The notes below the pieces were generated by a model. The model had not been told where the DNA came from and ran no database searches. It saw nothing but the letters and a program-made list of their open reading frames with translations. A DNA stretch of 64,000 nt from NCBI RefSeq assembly GCF_008727875.1, contig NZ_VTWS01000003.1, forward strand, positions 496,001 through 560,000, in the 5' to 3' direction. Shown here piece by piece: positions 1 through 8,871 of this stretch. The stretch comes from Larkinella humicola (GTDB lineage: Bacteria; Bacteroidota; Bacteroidia; Cytophagales; Spirosomataceae). Made by a program: the position numbers and the translations under genes. Each line of letters begins with the position of its first letter. Position 1 is the stretch's first letter.

Positions 1-2090
1 CCTTTCCGGTTGGGATCATCGGCATCACGCTCTACCTGCAATGCCTGTTTCCGGGTGCCATTTCGGCCCTGGCCCGAAAAAGCATTTTCGCCTTGAACCT
101 GGGTTTTCTGGCGCTGGTGTTGCTCACACCGCCCCCGGTCTACGCAGCCTGGGGAACCCTCATCAGCCCCCTCGCGACGGTTGAATGCGGTTATTTTTTC
201 TGGATTGCCTTTCAGGCCACCCGACAAAAGAAAGAGGGCGGTTTTATCCTTTTTTGTGATATGATTCTGCTGACGGCCTGTGCGATCAACGACACTTTGT
301 ATCAGGCCGGTCTCATTCATACCTATTTCCTGCTTTCCAGCGCCGTCGTCATTTTCACCCTTTGTCAGTCGTTGTTGCTGGCGATTCGTTTCTCTACGGC
401 TTTTAAGCGGACCGAAGCGCTGACGGTGGAGTTGAAAACGGCGAACCAGCTCATCGAGCAAATGGCGGTGAAACGGCAGGAAGCCGACCGGCGCAAGGAG
501 GTTGAGGAAGTAAAAAACCGGTTTTTCTCCAACATTACCCACGAATTCCGGACGCCCCTCACGTTGATTATCTCCCCCATCGAGCAACTGCTGCCCCCGC
601 CGGGGAAAGGGTTTTCCGTTGAAAATTCCGTTCTCCAAAATACGCTGACGACCATCCACCGCAATGCGCGTCAATTGCTTCAACTGATCAATCAATTGCT
701 GGATTTGTCAAAACTCGAATCCGGCAGTCTGACCATCCAGGAATCACAGGGCGATGTGGTTCATTTCCTGAACGATCTCGTTAATTCATTCCGGATAACT
801 GCCGAAACCAAACGGATTCAGTTGACGTACCAACCGGGCCCTCTTCCAGACCAACTGCTGTTCGATGACGACAAATGGGGAAAAATCAGCTACAATCTGC
901 TTTCGAACGCCTTGAAATATACGCCCGGCGGAGGCTCGGTGGAGGTCAAATTAAGTGCCGAGCCAATGCAGGCGGCTGGCTACCTCATCTTGCGGCTGTC
1001 GGTTTCCGACACCGGAATCGGTATTGCGTCAGACCAGATTCCCCATATTTTTGATCGCTTTTATCAGATCGACGACTCCCGAACGCGCTCTTTTGGCGGA
1101 ACCGGCATCGGGTTGGCTCTCGTAAAAGAATTGACAGATCTGCTCAATGGCACGGTCAGGGTGGAAAGTGAAGTCGGCAAAGGCACCACCGTGACCGTCG
1201 AGTGTCCCGTTCGTCTTCCCTTTGCCGAGCATCCAACGCTGAACCCACTCCCGTCTCAGACGCTGTGGCCGGAACTCCCCCCCCCGTTTGTTGCTCCATT
1301 ACCCGACAAAACCGCTTCCGTCAATGAAACACTCCCGCTCATTCTGGTCGTAGAAGATAACCCGGCCCTGCGCCACCTGATCGCAGCCGGACTTTCCAAT
1401 ACCTACCGGGTCATTACGGCGGCCAATGGGCAGGAAGGATGGCAATTCTGCCAGGCCGAATTGCCCGATCTGGTGCTGAGCGACATCATGATGCCCGAAA
1501 TGGACGGGCTTCAACTCTGTCGGCTTATCAAGCAAACCACCCAAACGGGCCACATTGCCGTCGTTCTGCTGACCGCCAAAACCGCTTCCGAAAGCAAACT
1601 GGAAGGTTTGTCGGTGGGTGCCAACGATTATTTAACCAAACCCTTCGATCAACGGGAATTGCAGCTCCGGGTGGCTAACCTGCTCCACTACCAATCGACG
1701 TTGCGCAAATTTTACAACCTCCAGTTCAGCAAACCCCAACCCATTGCGTTGCCGGCTTACGAAAACGCTTTTCTGAGTCAGCTCTACCAGGCCCTCGAAA
1801 AGCACATCGACGACGCCAAACTTTCGGTCGACGATCTTGCCCTGGAAGTGTCGATGAGTTCCCGAACCCTCAATCGCAAGCTGACGACCATGCTGGGCAT
1901 GACGGTCAGTGAGTTTATCCGCAATTACCGCCTTCGCAAAGCCGCAGATTTGTTAAAGGCTGGTTATCCGGTTTCAGAAACGGCCTATATGGTTGGTTTT
2001 GAGAGCCCTTCCTATTTTGGTCAATGCTTCAAAGACCTCTTCACCTTGTCGCCTTCGGAGTACATTCGGAGTGTGTTGTCTGAAAATTGA
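1..2090 (+). CDS. Hybrid two-component system protein: membrane sensor kinase + receiver + AraC-type HTH (5' partial)
   Basis: The reading frame is open at the left edge (codon phase begins at base 3), so the N-terminus is missing. The visible part starts with several hydrophobic segments resembling the membrane part of 7TMR-DISM sensors, then a short coiled linker, a HisKA domain with phospho-acceptor His in the NITHEFRTP motif (His codon at 540), a HATPase domain (DTGIGI and GGTGIGLAL motifs), a receiver domain with phospho-acceptor Asp in SDIMMP (codon at 1482) and KPFD Lys, and a C-terminal AraC-type HTH ending at the stop. It therefore senses a signal at the membrane, phosphorelays within one polypeptide and binds DNA itself. 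The target is unknown because upstream genes lie outside the window. Confidence 0.93.
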   Translation, partial: FPVGIIGITLYLQCLFPGAISALARKSIFALNLGFLALVLLTPPPVYAAWGTLISPLATVECGYFFWIAFQATRQKKEGGFILFCDMILLTACAINDTLYQAGLIHTYFLLSSAVVIFTLCQSLLLAIRFSTAFKRTEALTVELKTANQLIEQMAVKRQEADRRKEVEEVKNRFFSNITHEFRTPLTLIISPIEQLLPPPGKGFSVENSVLQNTLTTIHRNARQLLQLINQLLDLSKLESGSLTIQESQGDVVHFLNDLVNSFRITAETKRIQLTYQPGPLPDQLLFDDDKWGKISYNLLSNALKYTPGGGSVEVKLSAEPMQAAGYLILRLSVSDTGIGIASDQIPHIFDRFYQIDDSRTRSFGGTGIGLALVKELTDLLNGTVRVESEVGKGTTVTVECPVRLPFAEHPTLNPLPSQTLWPELPPPFVAPLPDKTASVNETLPLILVVEDNPALRHLIAAGLSNTYRVITAANGQEGWQFCQAELPDLVLSDIMMPEMDGLQLCRLIKQTTQTGHIAVVLLTAKTASESKLEGLSVGANDYLTKPFDQRELQLRVANLLHYQSTLRKFYNLQFSKPQPIALPAYENAFLSQLYQALEKHIDDAKLSVDDLALEVSMSSRTLNRKLTTMLGMTVSEFIRNYRLRKAADLLKAGYPVSETAYMVGFESPSYFGQCFKDLFTLSPSEYIRSVLSEN

Positions 2091-2179
2091 GTGTAATTGT
2101 CCGAAAATTGCGAGTTTGTTTGTGGTAATTTCATCAATATTGCAGACTACTATTTTCTCTGTTCTGATCATGCATTTGT

Positions 2180-2207
2180 GTACGGGCTATCCACCAATGG
2201 CCCGTAC
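2180..2207. terminator. Hairpin downstream of the hybrid regulator
   Basis: GTACGGGC (2180-2187) pairs perfectly with GCCCGTAC (2200-2207) over a 12-base loop, and a T-rich stretch follows about 7 bases later. It may terminate the regulator transcript, but the T tract is broken, so this is a weak call. It also lies just upstream of the small ORF at 2230. Confidence 0.35.
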
Positions 2208-2229
2208 ATGCCATTCTTTTATTTTCAAC

Positions 2230-2430
2230 ATGGAGCATTTATTCGCTGAATCGAACACGTGGGATGTAGGCATCGATCCATCGCTGGACATCCCTTCTGA
2301 GGAAACCTACCAACGTTATCTGGTCAATTTACATTATCAGGCGATTGAATACCAAAATTATTCGGCCCGGTTTTCGCCCAAGCGAACGGCCAAACTTCAG
2401 TGGTTTTCAACCGACATTGCACTGGCTTAA
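2230..2430 (+). CDS. Small hypothetical protein (66 aa), doubtful
   Basis: An ATG at 2230 opens a 66-codon frame. The product looks plausibly protein-like (acidic and aromatic N-terminal half, basic SPKRTAK stretch near the end), but no family is recognised. The frame is open further upstream, but that part overlaps the end of the regulator gene in another frame and reads as non-protein. Its stop overlaps the 3' end of the convergent DUF1624 gene by 4 bases. It could be a real orphan gene or chance. Confidence 0.35.
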   Translation: MEHLFAESNTWDVGIDPSLDIPSEETYQRYLVNLHYQAIEYQNYSARFSPKRTAKLQWFSTDIALA

Positions 2431-3623
2431 AGATAGCTCCAGATTGGGCTACGGCTCCGGTTTTTGATTCGACCATAGGCTTTGCAAAGCGGATACATAA
2501 CCAGTATGACCAGAATCCACACGCCATAGGTCAGCCCCAGCGACAACCCATGATCGGGCATTGCACCCGCCGTTTTGTTCTGAAAGTTAATAGACGACCA
2601 CGGAATACCATCTGACATCAGAAGCAAAACGGACAGAACGTGGATCAGCAAAAAGTGAACCAGGAAGTAGAAGAGCGGAACACGCCCGTAAACGATAAAA
2701 AAATTCATCCAGTTGGCCCGTTTGCCCTCCAGCCAACTTAATAGCAACAGTGCCGGTCCCAACGTAATCAGGGTGAAAAGCAGCGAGGGCGGGTATTTCG
2801 TGACGTTGATAAAAGAAAACAGGGTAAACAGGGGCGTTTTCTGTACGGCCCACGGTACAGGATCACCGTAGCGATTCAGGGCGCGAATCAACACAAAAAC
2901 CGTGATCGCAACCATTCCAATCCATCTGAGCATCCGGCTGCGCTTCGCCGGTTCGACATCCGGGCTGAATAATTCCCCCAGGCAATAGCCCAGAATGAGA
3001 ATCCCAATCCACGGCAACACCGGATACATCGTAATGGCAATCCGGCCCGAGCCTAAGGGAATCGCATTGGGCCTGTGCAGCATCGACCAGAGGGTGTCTA
3101 GGGCCGTTCCGGGTTGAAAGGAAACGCTGTCCGTTGCATTATGACCAAACAAAATGAGCAGGCCAAGTGTCAGAACAAGCCTTGGCGGCAAAAATAGCAA
3201 CCCGCTCAAAATCACCATGCCAACACCCGTTGCCCAAATCACCTCCAGGGCGGTTACGGAAAACGTGATATCAAACCATATAATCAGGTTAACGACGGTT
3301 ATGTCCACGAACATCAGCCAGACGCCACGCGTCAGCAGAAAAACGCTCAGTTCCGGCTTTGTCTTTTTCAGGCTCATGAGATAAGCCGACGTTCCGGCCA
3401 GAAAGACAAAAGTTGGCGCACAGAAATGCGTTACCCAGCGCGTCAGAAATAAGCTGGGCGTGGTGGTATTTAAATCCGTGGCGTTGTAAAAAAAACCGTT
3501 GAGGTGGATAAAATCCCGCGTATGATCCAGGGCCATAATGACCATCACGATACCCCGCACCGTATCGATGCTCAGGATGCGGGCTGCTACACGATTCAGA
3601 GGCAAGGTGGCCGTAACTGACAT
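2427..3623 (-). CDS. DUF1624 / HGSNAT-like multi-pass membrane protein
   Basis: The 398-residue protein has about ten hydrophobic helices. Its N-terminal motif (SIDTVRGIVMVIMALDHTRD) is typical of the DUF1624/heparan-alpha-glucosaminide N-acetyltransferase catalytic-like family, whose members are thought to move acyl groups across or at the membrane. The His in LDHTRD is the residue conserved in that family. The substrate is unknown. It is transcribed in the same direction as carA but separated from it by a terminator, so it is probably its own unit. The ATG at 3623 lies directly before the conserved start of the domain. Confidence 0.85.
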   Translation of the reverse strand: MSVTATLPLNRVAARILSIDTVRGIVMVIMALDHTRDFIHLNGFFYNATDLNTTTPSLFLTRWVTHFCAPTFVFLAGTSAYLMSLKKTKPELSVFLLTRGVWLMFVDITVVNLIIWFDITFSVTALEVIWATGVGMVILSGLLFLPPRLVLTLGLLILFGHNATDSVSFQPGTALDTLWSMLHRPNAIPLGSGRIAITMYPVLPWIGILILGYCLGELFSPDVEPAKRSRMLRWIGMVAITVFVLIRALNRYGDPVPWAVQKTPLFTLFSFINVTKYPPSLLFTLITLGPALLLLSWLEGKRANWMNFFIVYGRVPLFYFLVHFLLIHVLSVLLLMSDGIPWSSINFQNKTAGAMPDHGLSLGLTYGVWILVILVMYPLCKAYGRIKNRSRSPIWSYL

Positions 3624-3700
3624 AGGATGAATGGCTTAATTTACACACAAGTTAGTTTTATGCGTAAACAGGAGCAATACACCGTCGGCAATAGTCATAA

Positions 3701-3725
3701 AAAAACCGGCCAATGACCGGTTTTT
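3701..3725 (-). terminator. Rho-independent terminator after carA
   Basis: AAAAACCGG (3701-3709) pairs with CCGGTTTTT (3717-3725) across a 7-base loop. Read on the minus strand, the stem ends in a run of T. It sits 5 bases beyond the carA stop and separates carA from the DUF1624 gene. Confidence 0.8.
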
Positions 3726-3730
3726 CATTC

Positions 3731-4846
3731 TTATCGTGCTTCGACCTCGATCAATTTCACAAAGTCATCGAATAAATACCGGGAGTCGTGGGGTCCCGGC
3801 GAAGCTTCGGGGTGGTATTGCACCGAAAAAGCCGGGCGGTCTTTCCGACGAATCCCTTCGATCGTTTTATCGTTCAGGTTGATGTGCGTCAGTTCAATAT
3901 CCCGGTTATCCATCACTTCATCAGCCCGCACGGCGAAACCGTGATTTTGGGAAGTTACCTCACACAGGCCCGTAATCAGGTTTTTGACGGGATGGTTCAA
4001 ACCCCGGTGGCCATTGTGCATTTTGTAGGTGGTAATGCCACTGGCCAGCGACAGAATCTGGTGTCCGAGGCAAATGCCGAACAACGGTTTATCGGTTTCC
4101 AGCGCCTGCGTTACGGTTTGAACGGCGTAAGGCATCGCAGCCGGGTCGCCGGGGCCGTTGGAAATAAAATAACCGTCCGGGTTCCAAGCATTGATTTCTT
4201 CAAAAGGCGTTTTAGCCGGAAAAACCCGGCAGTGCGCGCCCCGGTTTGCCAGGTTGTTCAGAATGCTTTTTTTGATTCCCAGGTCCAGCACCGCCACTTT
4301 AAAGTCGGCCCGACCTGCATCTCCTACTTCGTATATCTTTTGCGTACTCACTTCCGACGAAAGCTCCAGGCCTTCCATGTCCGGTATCTGGTGCAGCCGA
4401 TCGAGCAAAACGGCCGGGTCCAGAATTTCGGACGAAATAATGCAGTTCATGACGCCTTTGTCGCGAATGTGCCGCACCACCTGACGGGTATCGATTCCAC
4501 TGATTCCGACAATGTTAGCCCGTTCAAAATACTCCTGCAAGGAGGTATCAGCGGTATGCCGTGAATGAATCTGCGAAAAGAAATTACAGACCATACCCCG
4601 GATCTTAACACTTCCGGATTCCTCTTCATCACGATACTGGACCCCGTAGTTCCCAATGTGTGATGTTGTGTTAACGATCACCTGACCGTAATACGAGGGA
4701 TCCGTATAAATCTCCTGATAGCCGGTCATGCCCGTGTTGAAGCATATTTCACCACCTGCCGTCCCGATTTTGCCGAGAGCCGTTCCCCTAAACACGGAAC
4801 CATCTTTCAAAACCAGTAAAGCATCTGGTTGCTGAACCTGTTTCAT
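3731..4846 (-). CDS. carA: Carbamoyl-phosphate synthase small (glutaminase) subunit
   Basis: The 371-residue protein, of normal length for the family, has the N-terminal CPSase small-subunit domain (about 1-150) and a class I glutamine amidotransferase domain (about 183-365). The catalytic triad is visible: Cys259 in FGICLGHQ, with His345 and Glu347 in YHPEASPG. It releases ammonia from glutamine for CarB, feeding pyrimidine and arginine synthesis in the cytoplasm. carB is not in the window. It follows rplQ on the same strand but lies behind a strong terminator, so it probably needs its own promoter or read-through. Placement of carA after rplQ is, from memory, also seen in other Bacteroidota. 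Confidence 0.97.
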   Translation of the reverse strand: MKQVQQPDALLVLKDGSVFRGTALGKIGTAGGEICFNTGMTGYQEIYTDPSYYGQVIVNTTSHIGNYGVQYRDEEESGSVKIRGMVCNFFSQIHSRHTADTSLQEYFERANIVGISGIDTRQVVRHIRDKGVMNCIISSEILDPAVLLDRLHQIPDMEGLELSSEVSTQKIYEVGDAGRADFKVAVLDLGIKKSILNNLANRGAHCRVFPAKTPFEEINAWNPDGYFISNGPGDPAAMPYAVQTVTQALETDKPLFGICLGHQILSLASGITTYKMHNGHRGLNHPVKNLITGLCEVTSQNHGFAVRADEVMDNRDIELTHINLNDKTIEGIRRKDRPAFSVQYHPEASPGPHDSRYLFDDFVKLIEVEAR

Positions 4847-4870
4847 GAATTACGTTGGAGTTTTTGAGTT

Positions 4871-4903
4871 AAAAAAAAGGGTTAACCCGTTACGGTTAAC
4901 CCT
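4871..4903 (-). terminator. Strong terminator of the ribosomal operon (after rplQ)
   Basis: AGGGTTAACC (4878-4887) and GGTTAACCCT (4894-4903) form a perfect 10-bp stem with a 6-base loop. On the minus strand it is followed by eight T residues. This is the clearest rho-independent terminator in the window and marks the end of the alpha block. Confidence 0.92.
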
Positions 4904-4940
4904 CTATTTGGTATTTGAGTTCGCTCTTCACAATGATTAA

Positions 4941-5708
4941 TTAGCTGGGTCGACCGCCGTTCAATTCATCCTGCAGGGTCTTCAACTCGTCGAATTTGCC
5001 ATCGCGGGCCAGAGCAGCCTGTTGTGGCCAGGTTTCCGGCGTGTGTGAAGCAAATTGAGATCCGGCGTTGTCAAGGATTTCCTTGATGGCTTCCGGGGTC
5101 ATATCGGCTACCTGGGCGAACGTTGTCACACCGGCGTTTACCAGCACTTCAGCGATCTTCGGGCCAACGCCTTCGATCAGCGCCAGATCATCAGCGGCCG
5201 CTTCCGGGGCTGCTTCGACAGCGGGAGCGGTTTCGGTTTTTGCTTCGGCTACCGGTGCGGCTGCAACGGTTTCGTCGGCTTTCCGGCCACCCCGACGACC
5301 ACGACGGGTCCGGGTTGCTTTTTGCTCGTCAACGGCCGTCAACATCGTTTCGTTGAAGTCGACCAGTTCGATGATACAGGTTTCGGCGTTGTCACCCAAC
5401 CGGTTGCCCAGTTTGATGATCCGGGTGTAGCCACCCGGCCGGTTCGAGATTTTGTCAGATACGACGTTGAACAGTTCTTTCATCGTCTCCTTGTTCTGGA
5501 GGTACGAGAAAACAACCCGGCGGTTCTGGTACGAATCGTCTTTGGCGCGGGTCAACAGGGGTTCAACGTATTTCCGCAGTTCTTTCGCTTTGGCAACCGT
5601 CGTCTCGATGCGCTTGCTCAGAATCAGCGAGGATGCCATGTTCGACAGCATTGCCGTCCGGTGTGAATGGGTCCTGCTAAGGTGATTATTTTTTTTACCG
5701 TGTCTCAT
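4941..5708 (-). CDS. rplQ: 50S ribosomal protein L17 with C-terminal helix-hairpin-helix-like extension
   Basis: Residues 1-120 match L17 (starting [17 protein letters not shown]), which lies near the peptide exit tunnel. The protein is 255 residues, about twice the usual L17 length. After the core comes a basic patch ([11 protein letters not shown], about 133-143), an Ala/Glu/Pro-rich linker (about 144-172) and a compact domain (about 173-255) with the motif [13 protein letters not shown], characteristic of helix-hairpin-helix modules. Similar tails occur on other Bacteroidota ribosomal proteins such as L21, from memory. It is 4 bases from rpoA and clearly co-transcribed. Function of the extension is unknown; RNA or DNA binding is an inference. 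Confidence 0.96.
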   Translation of the reverse strand: MRHGKKNNHLSRTHSHRTAMLSNMASSLILSKRIETTVAKAKELRKYVEPLLTRAKDDSYQNRRVVFSYLQNKETMKELFNVVSDKISNRPGGYTRIIKLGNRLGDNAETCIIELVDFNETMLTAVDEQKATRTRRGRRGGRKADETVAAAPVAEAKTETAPAVEAAPEAAADDLALIEGVGPKIAEVLVNAGVTTFAQVADMTPEAIKEILDNAGSQFASHTPETWPQQAALARDGKFDELKTLQDELNGGRPS

Positions 5709-5712
5709 GGTA

Positions 5713-6702
5713 TCAGTCCTCGTCTAATCTGTATTTGGTAATGTCCATGCCGAAAGTCAGGTTCTTTTCGGCCACCAACTGTTCCAATTCAGTCAGCGAC
5801 TTCTTACCGAAGTTTCTAAATTTCATCATATCTGAAATCTCCAGTTTCACCAGGTCACCCAGTGACTTCACATCGGCAGATTTCAAGCAATTGTAAGCCC
5901 GTACGGACAAATCAAGATCAGCCAGCGGAGTTTTCAACAACTTCCGCATGTGCAGCATTTCTTCATCAACCACGTTGTCTTCTTCGGCTTTCGCGGTTTC
6001 AAACGTCATCGTTTGATCGGAGAACAGCATGAAGTGTTGAATCAGGATGGTAGCTGCGCCTTTCAGGGCTTCTTCCGGGTGAATGGAACCGTCGGTTTCG
6101 ATGTCCAGCAACAACCGTTCGTAGTCGGTTTTTTGCTCAACCCGCGTGTTTTCAACGCTGTAACGGACGTTCTTGATCGGCGTATAAATGGCGTCGATCG
6201 GGATGTGTCCGAAAGGCAGTTCGTTGGCACGTGGCTCGTCGGCAGGCACATACCCCCGGCCTTTCTCCACGTGAATTTCCATTTCCAGCTCACGCGTATC
6301 GTCGATGTGACAGATTTCCAGTTCAGGATTCAGTACTTCAAACGACGCGGTGAATTTTGATATGTCGCCGGCTTTTAACACCGACTGATTTTTGATCGTA
6401 ACGGTAATTTTGTTGTCGACCATGTCCGAAACTTTCTTAAACCGAACCATTTTCAGGTTCAGGATAATTTCGGTAACATCTTCAACGACGCCTTCTATGG
6501 ATGAGAACTCGTGCAGTACGCCAGGGAATCGTACGCTGGCAATGGCATAGCCTTCCAGCGATGACAGCAGAATTCTCCGCAACGCATTCCCTATGGTCAC
6601 GCCATAGCCCTTTTCGAGTGGCTTGAACTCAAACAACCCGTGAAAGTCGTCAGCTCGCTCCATGACAACTTTATCGGGCATTTGGAACGCTAATATTGAC
6701 AT
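5713..6702 (-). CDS. rpoA: RNA polymerase alpha subunit
   Basis: The 329-residue protein has the N-terminal assembly domain ([20 protein letters not shown]) and the C-terminal alpha-CTD with its helix-hairpin-helix, including [13 protein letters not shown] and [10 protein letters not shown]. It dimerises to nucleate RNA polymerase assembly, and the CTD contacts UP elements and activators. Length is normal. It sits between rpsD and rplQ, with an unusual long hairpin in the gap from rpsD. Confidence 0.98.
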   Translation of the reverse strand: MSILAFQMPDKVVMERADDFHGLFEFKPLEKGYGVTIGNALRRILLSSLEGYAIASVRFPGVLHEFSSIEGVVEDVTEIILNLKMVRFKKVSDMVDNKITVTIKNQSVLKAGDISKFTASFEVLNPELEICHIDDTRELEMEIHVEKGRGYVPADEPRANELPFGHIPIDAIYTPIKNVRYSVENTRVEQKTDYERLLLDIETDGSIHPEEALKGAATILIQHFMLFSDQTMTFETAKAEEDNVVDEEMLHMRKLLKTPLADLDLSVRAYNCLKSADVKSLGDLVKLEISDMMKFRNFGKKSLTELEQLVAEKNLTFGMDITKYRLDED

Positions 6703-6743
6703 ACGAATTTGTTTTTAACCGTTCAACTAATGAAATGCAGTGT

Positions 6744-6838
6744 ACAGTTTTCGGTATACGGTTTACGCAGGGTAGCGGGTTCGGTCACTTTGCAATCTAA
6801 CTGAAAACCGAAAACCGTATACCGAAAACCAAAACTGT
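6744..6838. repeat. Long inverted repeat in the rpsD-rpoA gap
   Basis: GTTTTCGGTATACGGTTT (6747-6764) is the exact reverse complement of 6812-6829 (18 of 18), with a 47-base loop. ACAG at 6744 and CTGT near 6835 extend the stem with a bulge. The right arm also carries extra copies of the short word CCGAAAAC and abuts the rpsD stop. In the rpsD-rpoA mRNA it would form a large stem-loop before rpoA. There is no T run, so simple termination is unlikely. Confidence 0.85.
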
Positions 6839-7443
6839 TACTTAGAATACAATTCAACCACCAGTTGCTCGTTCACGTTCTCAGGAATCTGATCGCGTTC
6901 CGGGTAGGTGGTAAACACCCCCTGCAACTGTTGTTGATCCCATTCCAACCAGTTGTAGCGCTTCGGATTCCGGGCCGACAGGCTGGTTGTCACGGCTTCA
7001 AGTGACTTCGATTTCTCACGAATGCTGATCAGTTGACCGGGTTTCAATGAGTAAGAAGCTATATTGACCACTTCGCCGTCAACGGCAATGTGTTTGTGAG
7101 AGACTAATTGGCGGGCAGCCCGGCGGGTTGGGGCAATGCCTAGACGGTAAACCGTGTTGTCCAGACGTGCTTCGCAAAGTTTCAGCAGGTTTTCACCGGT
7201 GATGCCTTGTTTAACAACGGCCCGGTGGAACAAGCCCCGGAACTGACGTTCCAGAATACCGTAGATGTATTTTACTTTTTGTTTTTCCTGCAACTGAACA
7301 GCATATTCTGACTGTTTCCGTTTCCGACCGCGCCCGTGTTGTCCGGGAGCGTAGGCTTTCTTTTGCAGGGCTTTGCTGGGGCCGAGAATCGGCTCACCAA
7401 ACTTGCGGGAAATCTTGGCCTTAGGGCCTGTGTATCTTGCCAT
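6838..7443 (-). CDS. rpsD: 30S ribosomal protein S4
   Basis: The start is the ATG at 7443 ([16 protein letters not shown]), giving 201 residues. An in-frame start 14 codons upstream would add unrelated residues. S4 nucleates assembly of the 30S body and binds 16S rRNA; the S4 RNA-binding domain is visible at about residues 92-155. The N-terminus lacks a Cys cluster, so this is the zinc-free form. As in many bacteria the gene sits between rpsK and rpoA. Confidence 0.97.
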   Translation of the reverse strand: MARYTGPKAKISRKFGEPILGPSKALQKKAYAPGQHGRGRKRKQSEYAVQLQEKQKVKYIYGILERQFRGLFHRAVVKQGITGENLLKLCEARLDNTVYRLGIAPTRRAARQLVSHKHIAVDGEVVNIASYSLKPGQLISIREKSKSLEAVTTSLSARNPKRYNWLEWDQQQLQGVFTTYPERDQIPENVNEQLVVELYSK

Positions 7444-7558
7444 TTGTACTGAGAATGAATAACGAAAAACGATGAACAGACACAACCCAATGTCGCCTGC
7501 CCGTATTCATTAAGTGAAGCGGCTTGCTCAACGCAACCCGCAGAATTAAAAGTAATGA

Positions 7559-7954
7559 TTAAACGCGACGGCGTTTCGGAGGGCGGCAGCCGTTGTGTGG
7601 CAGTGGTGTAATGTCTTTGATGGACATTACTTCAATACCAGTGTTCTGGATCGTCCGGATGGCGGATTCACGACCGGAACCGGGACCTTTTACGAACACT
7701 TCTGCCTTGCGCATACCCAGATCGTGGGCTACGGTAGCACAGTTCTGAGCGGCAGTCTGAGCAGCATACGGCGTGTTTTTCTTGGAGCCTTTGAAGCCCA
7801 TTTTACCGGCCGATGCCCACGAGATTACCTGTCCCGAGCTATTCGTAATGGAAATGATAATGTTATTGAACGAAGCCCGGATGTGTACCTGACCAACGGG
7901 TTCAACGACTACTACCCGTTTTTTCGCTTTGTCTTTGCGTTTTGCCTGAGCCAT
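7559..7954 (-). CDS. rpsK: 30S ribosomal protein S11
   Basis: A 131-residue S11 with the conserved [11 protein letters not shown] and [13 protein letters not shown] motifs. It lies on the platform of the 30S subunit near the mRNA exit. The gap upstream towards rpsM contains an inverted repeat. Confidence 0.97.
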   Translation of the reverse strand: MAQAKRKDKAKKRVVVVEPVGQVHIRASFNNIIISITNSSGQVISWASAGKMGFKGSKKNTPYAAQTAAQNCATVAHDLGMRKAEVFVKGPGSGRESAIRTIQNTGIEVMSIKDITPLPHNGCRPPKRRRV

Positions 7955-7973
7955 TTCTAGTTGATCGTTTAAC

Positions 7974-8024
7974 GTTTAACGTCTAAGGTTTAAAGCATTT
8001 TGCGAAAAACCTTAAACGTTAAAC
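7974..8024. repeat. Inverted repeat of GTTTAAC-type words between rpsM and rpsK
   Basis: GTTTAACGTCTAAGGTTT (7974-7991) pairs with AAACCTTAAACGTTAAAC (8007-8024), 17 of 18 bases. Extra copies of the same words flank both arms (GTTTAAC just left, AAACCTTAAAC just right). The 15-base loop makes a strong hairpin in the operon mRNA. The same word family recurs between rplV and rpsS. Confidence 0.85.
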
Positions 8025-8041
8025 CTCAAACCTTAAACTCA

Positions 8042-8419
8042 TTATTTAGTTGCTTTCTTCTTATTTGCTACCGTCTTACGCTTACCTTTCCGCGTGCGGG
8101 AGTTGTTTTTCGTGTGCTGGCCACGAACCGGCAGGCCTTTCCGGTGACGCAGACCCCGGTAGCAACCAATGTCCATCAATCGCTTGATGTTCAACTGGAC
8201 TTCCGATTTCAGTGCCCCTTCAACCTTGTGTTCTGCGCTGATGATGGTCCGGATGGCATTCGACTCTTCGTCGTTCCACTCGCTCACCTTCTTATCAACA
8301 GATACACCTGCTTTATTCAGAATTCTCTGCGCTGAGCTACGGCCAATGCCAAAAATGTAAGTCAACGAAATTTCACCGCGTTTCCGGTCGGGAATATCAA
8401 CCCCTGCAATACGTGCCAT
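8042..8419 (-). CDS. rpsM: 30S ribosomal protein S13
   Basis: A 125-residue S13 starting [19 protein letters not shown], with [13 protein letters not shown] and a lysine-rich C-terminal tail. It is located in the 30S head and contacts P-site tRNA and the 50S subunit. It lies 9 bases downstream of rpmJ in the spc/alpha junction. Confidence 0.97.
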   Translation of the reverse strand: MARIAGVDIPDRKRGEISLTYIFGIGRSSAQRILNKAGVSVDKKVSEWNDEESNAIRTIISAEHKVEGALKSEVQLNIKRLMDIGCYRGLRHRKGLPVRGQHTKNNSRTRKGKRKTVANKKKATK

Positions 8420-8428
8420 ATTCAGTGA

Positions 8429-8545
8429 TTAACCTTGTCTTTGTTTATACCTAGGATTCTTCTTATTGATCACGTAAAGCTTCCCCTTCCGGCGGATCAC
8501 CTTACAATCAACACTGCGCTTTTTAATCGACGCCTTGACTTTCAT
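8429..8545 (-). CDS. rpmJ: 50S ribosomal protein L36, zinc-free form
   Basis: A 38-codon frame ([20 protein letters not shown], then [18 protein letters not shown]) exactly fills the gap between infA and rpsM, the usual place for rpmJ. The C-terminal RYKQRQG is diagnostic. Of the zinc ligands of the Cys4-type protein only Cys14 remains; positions of the first and third Cys and the His are Ser, Asn and Tyr. It is therefore the C-minus form that does not need zinc. Confidence 0.95.
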   Translation of the reverse strand: MKVKASIKKRSVDCKVIRRKGKLYVINKKNPRYKQRQG

Positions 8546-8554
8546 GGTTTTACT

Positions 8555-8649
8555 CTCCGTTTTACGGTTTTCAGTTTTCGGTTTTCAGTTTTCGGTTGTT
8601 GCTGCACAATGTCAGCCCACCGTAAACCATAAACCGTACACTTTAAACC
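8555..8649. repeat. Tandem 14-mers and complementary words between infA and rpmJ
   Basis: GGTTTTCAGTTTTC occurs twice head to tail (8566-8579 and 8580-8593) and starts a third time. On the other side of the gap (about 8620-8648) lie ACCGTAAACC, ATAAACCGT and TTTAAACC, which can pair imperfectly with CGGTTTT, CCGTTTTACGG and GGTTTT on the left. The style matches the rpsD-rpoA repeat. Confidence 0.65.
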
Positions 8650-8868
8650 TTATTTATACCGATAAACAATTCGTGCTTTGGACAGGTCATACGGCGACAT
8701 TTCCAATTTCACCCGGTCGCCGGGCAGAATCTTAATGTAATTCATCCGCATTTTCCCGGAAATATGAGCCACTACTTCATGCTTGTTTTCGAGTTGTACC
8801 CGAAACATGGCATTGGAGAGTGCTTCTACAATGGTACCGTCTTGTTCGATGGATGTCTGTTTTGCCAT
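8650..8868 (-). CDS. infA: Translation initiation factor IF-1
   Basis: A 72-residue IF-1 (S1/OB-fold) starting [11 protein letters not shown], with the conserved [14 protein letters not shown] motif. It binds the 30S A site during initiation. It follows map with a gap of only 3 bases. Confidence 0.97.
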   Translation of the reverse strand: MAKQTSIEQDGTIVEALSNAMFRVQLENKHEVVAHISGKMRMNYIKILPGDRVKLEMSPYDLSKARIVYRYK

Positions 8869-8871
8869 TCG

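Noticed and set aside
3788-4564. 258-codon frame on the plus strand opposite carA
   Set aside because: It lies fully antisense to a clear carA and its translation has no domain or sensible composition.
8566-8593. CRISPR-like short tandem repeat
   Set aside because: The units abut without spacers and there are no cas genes in the window.
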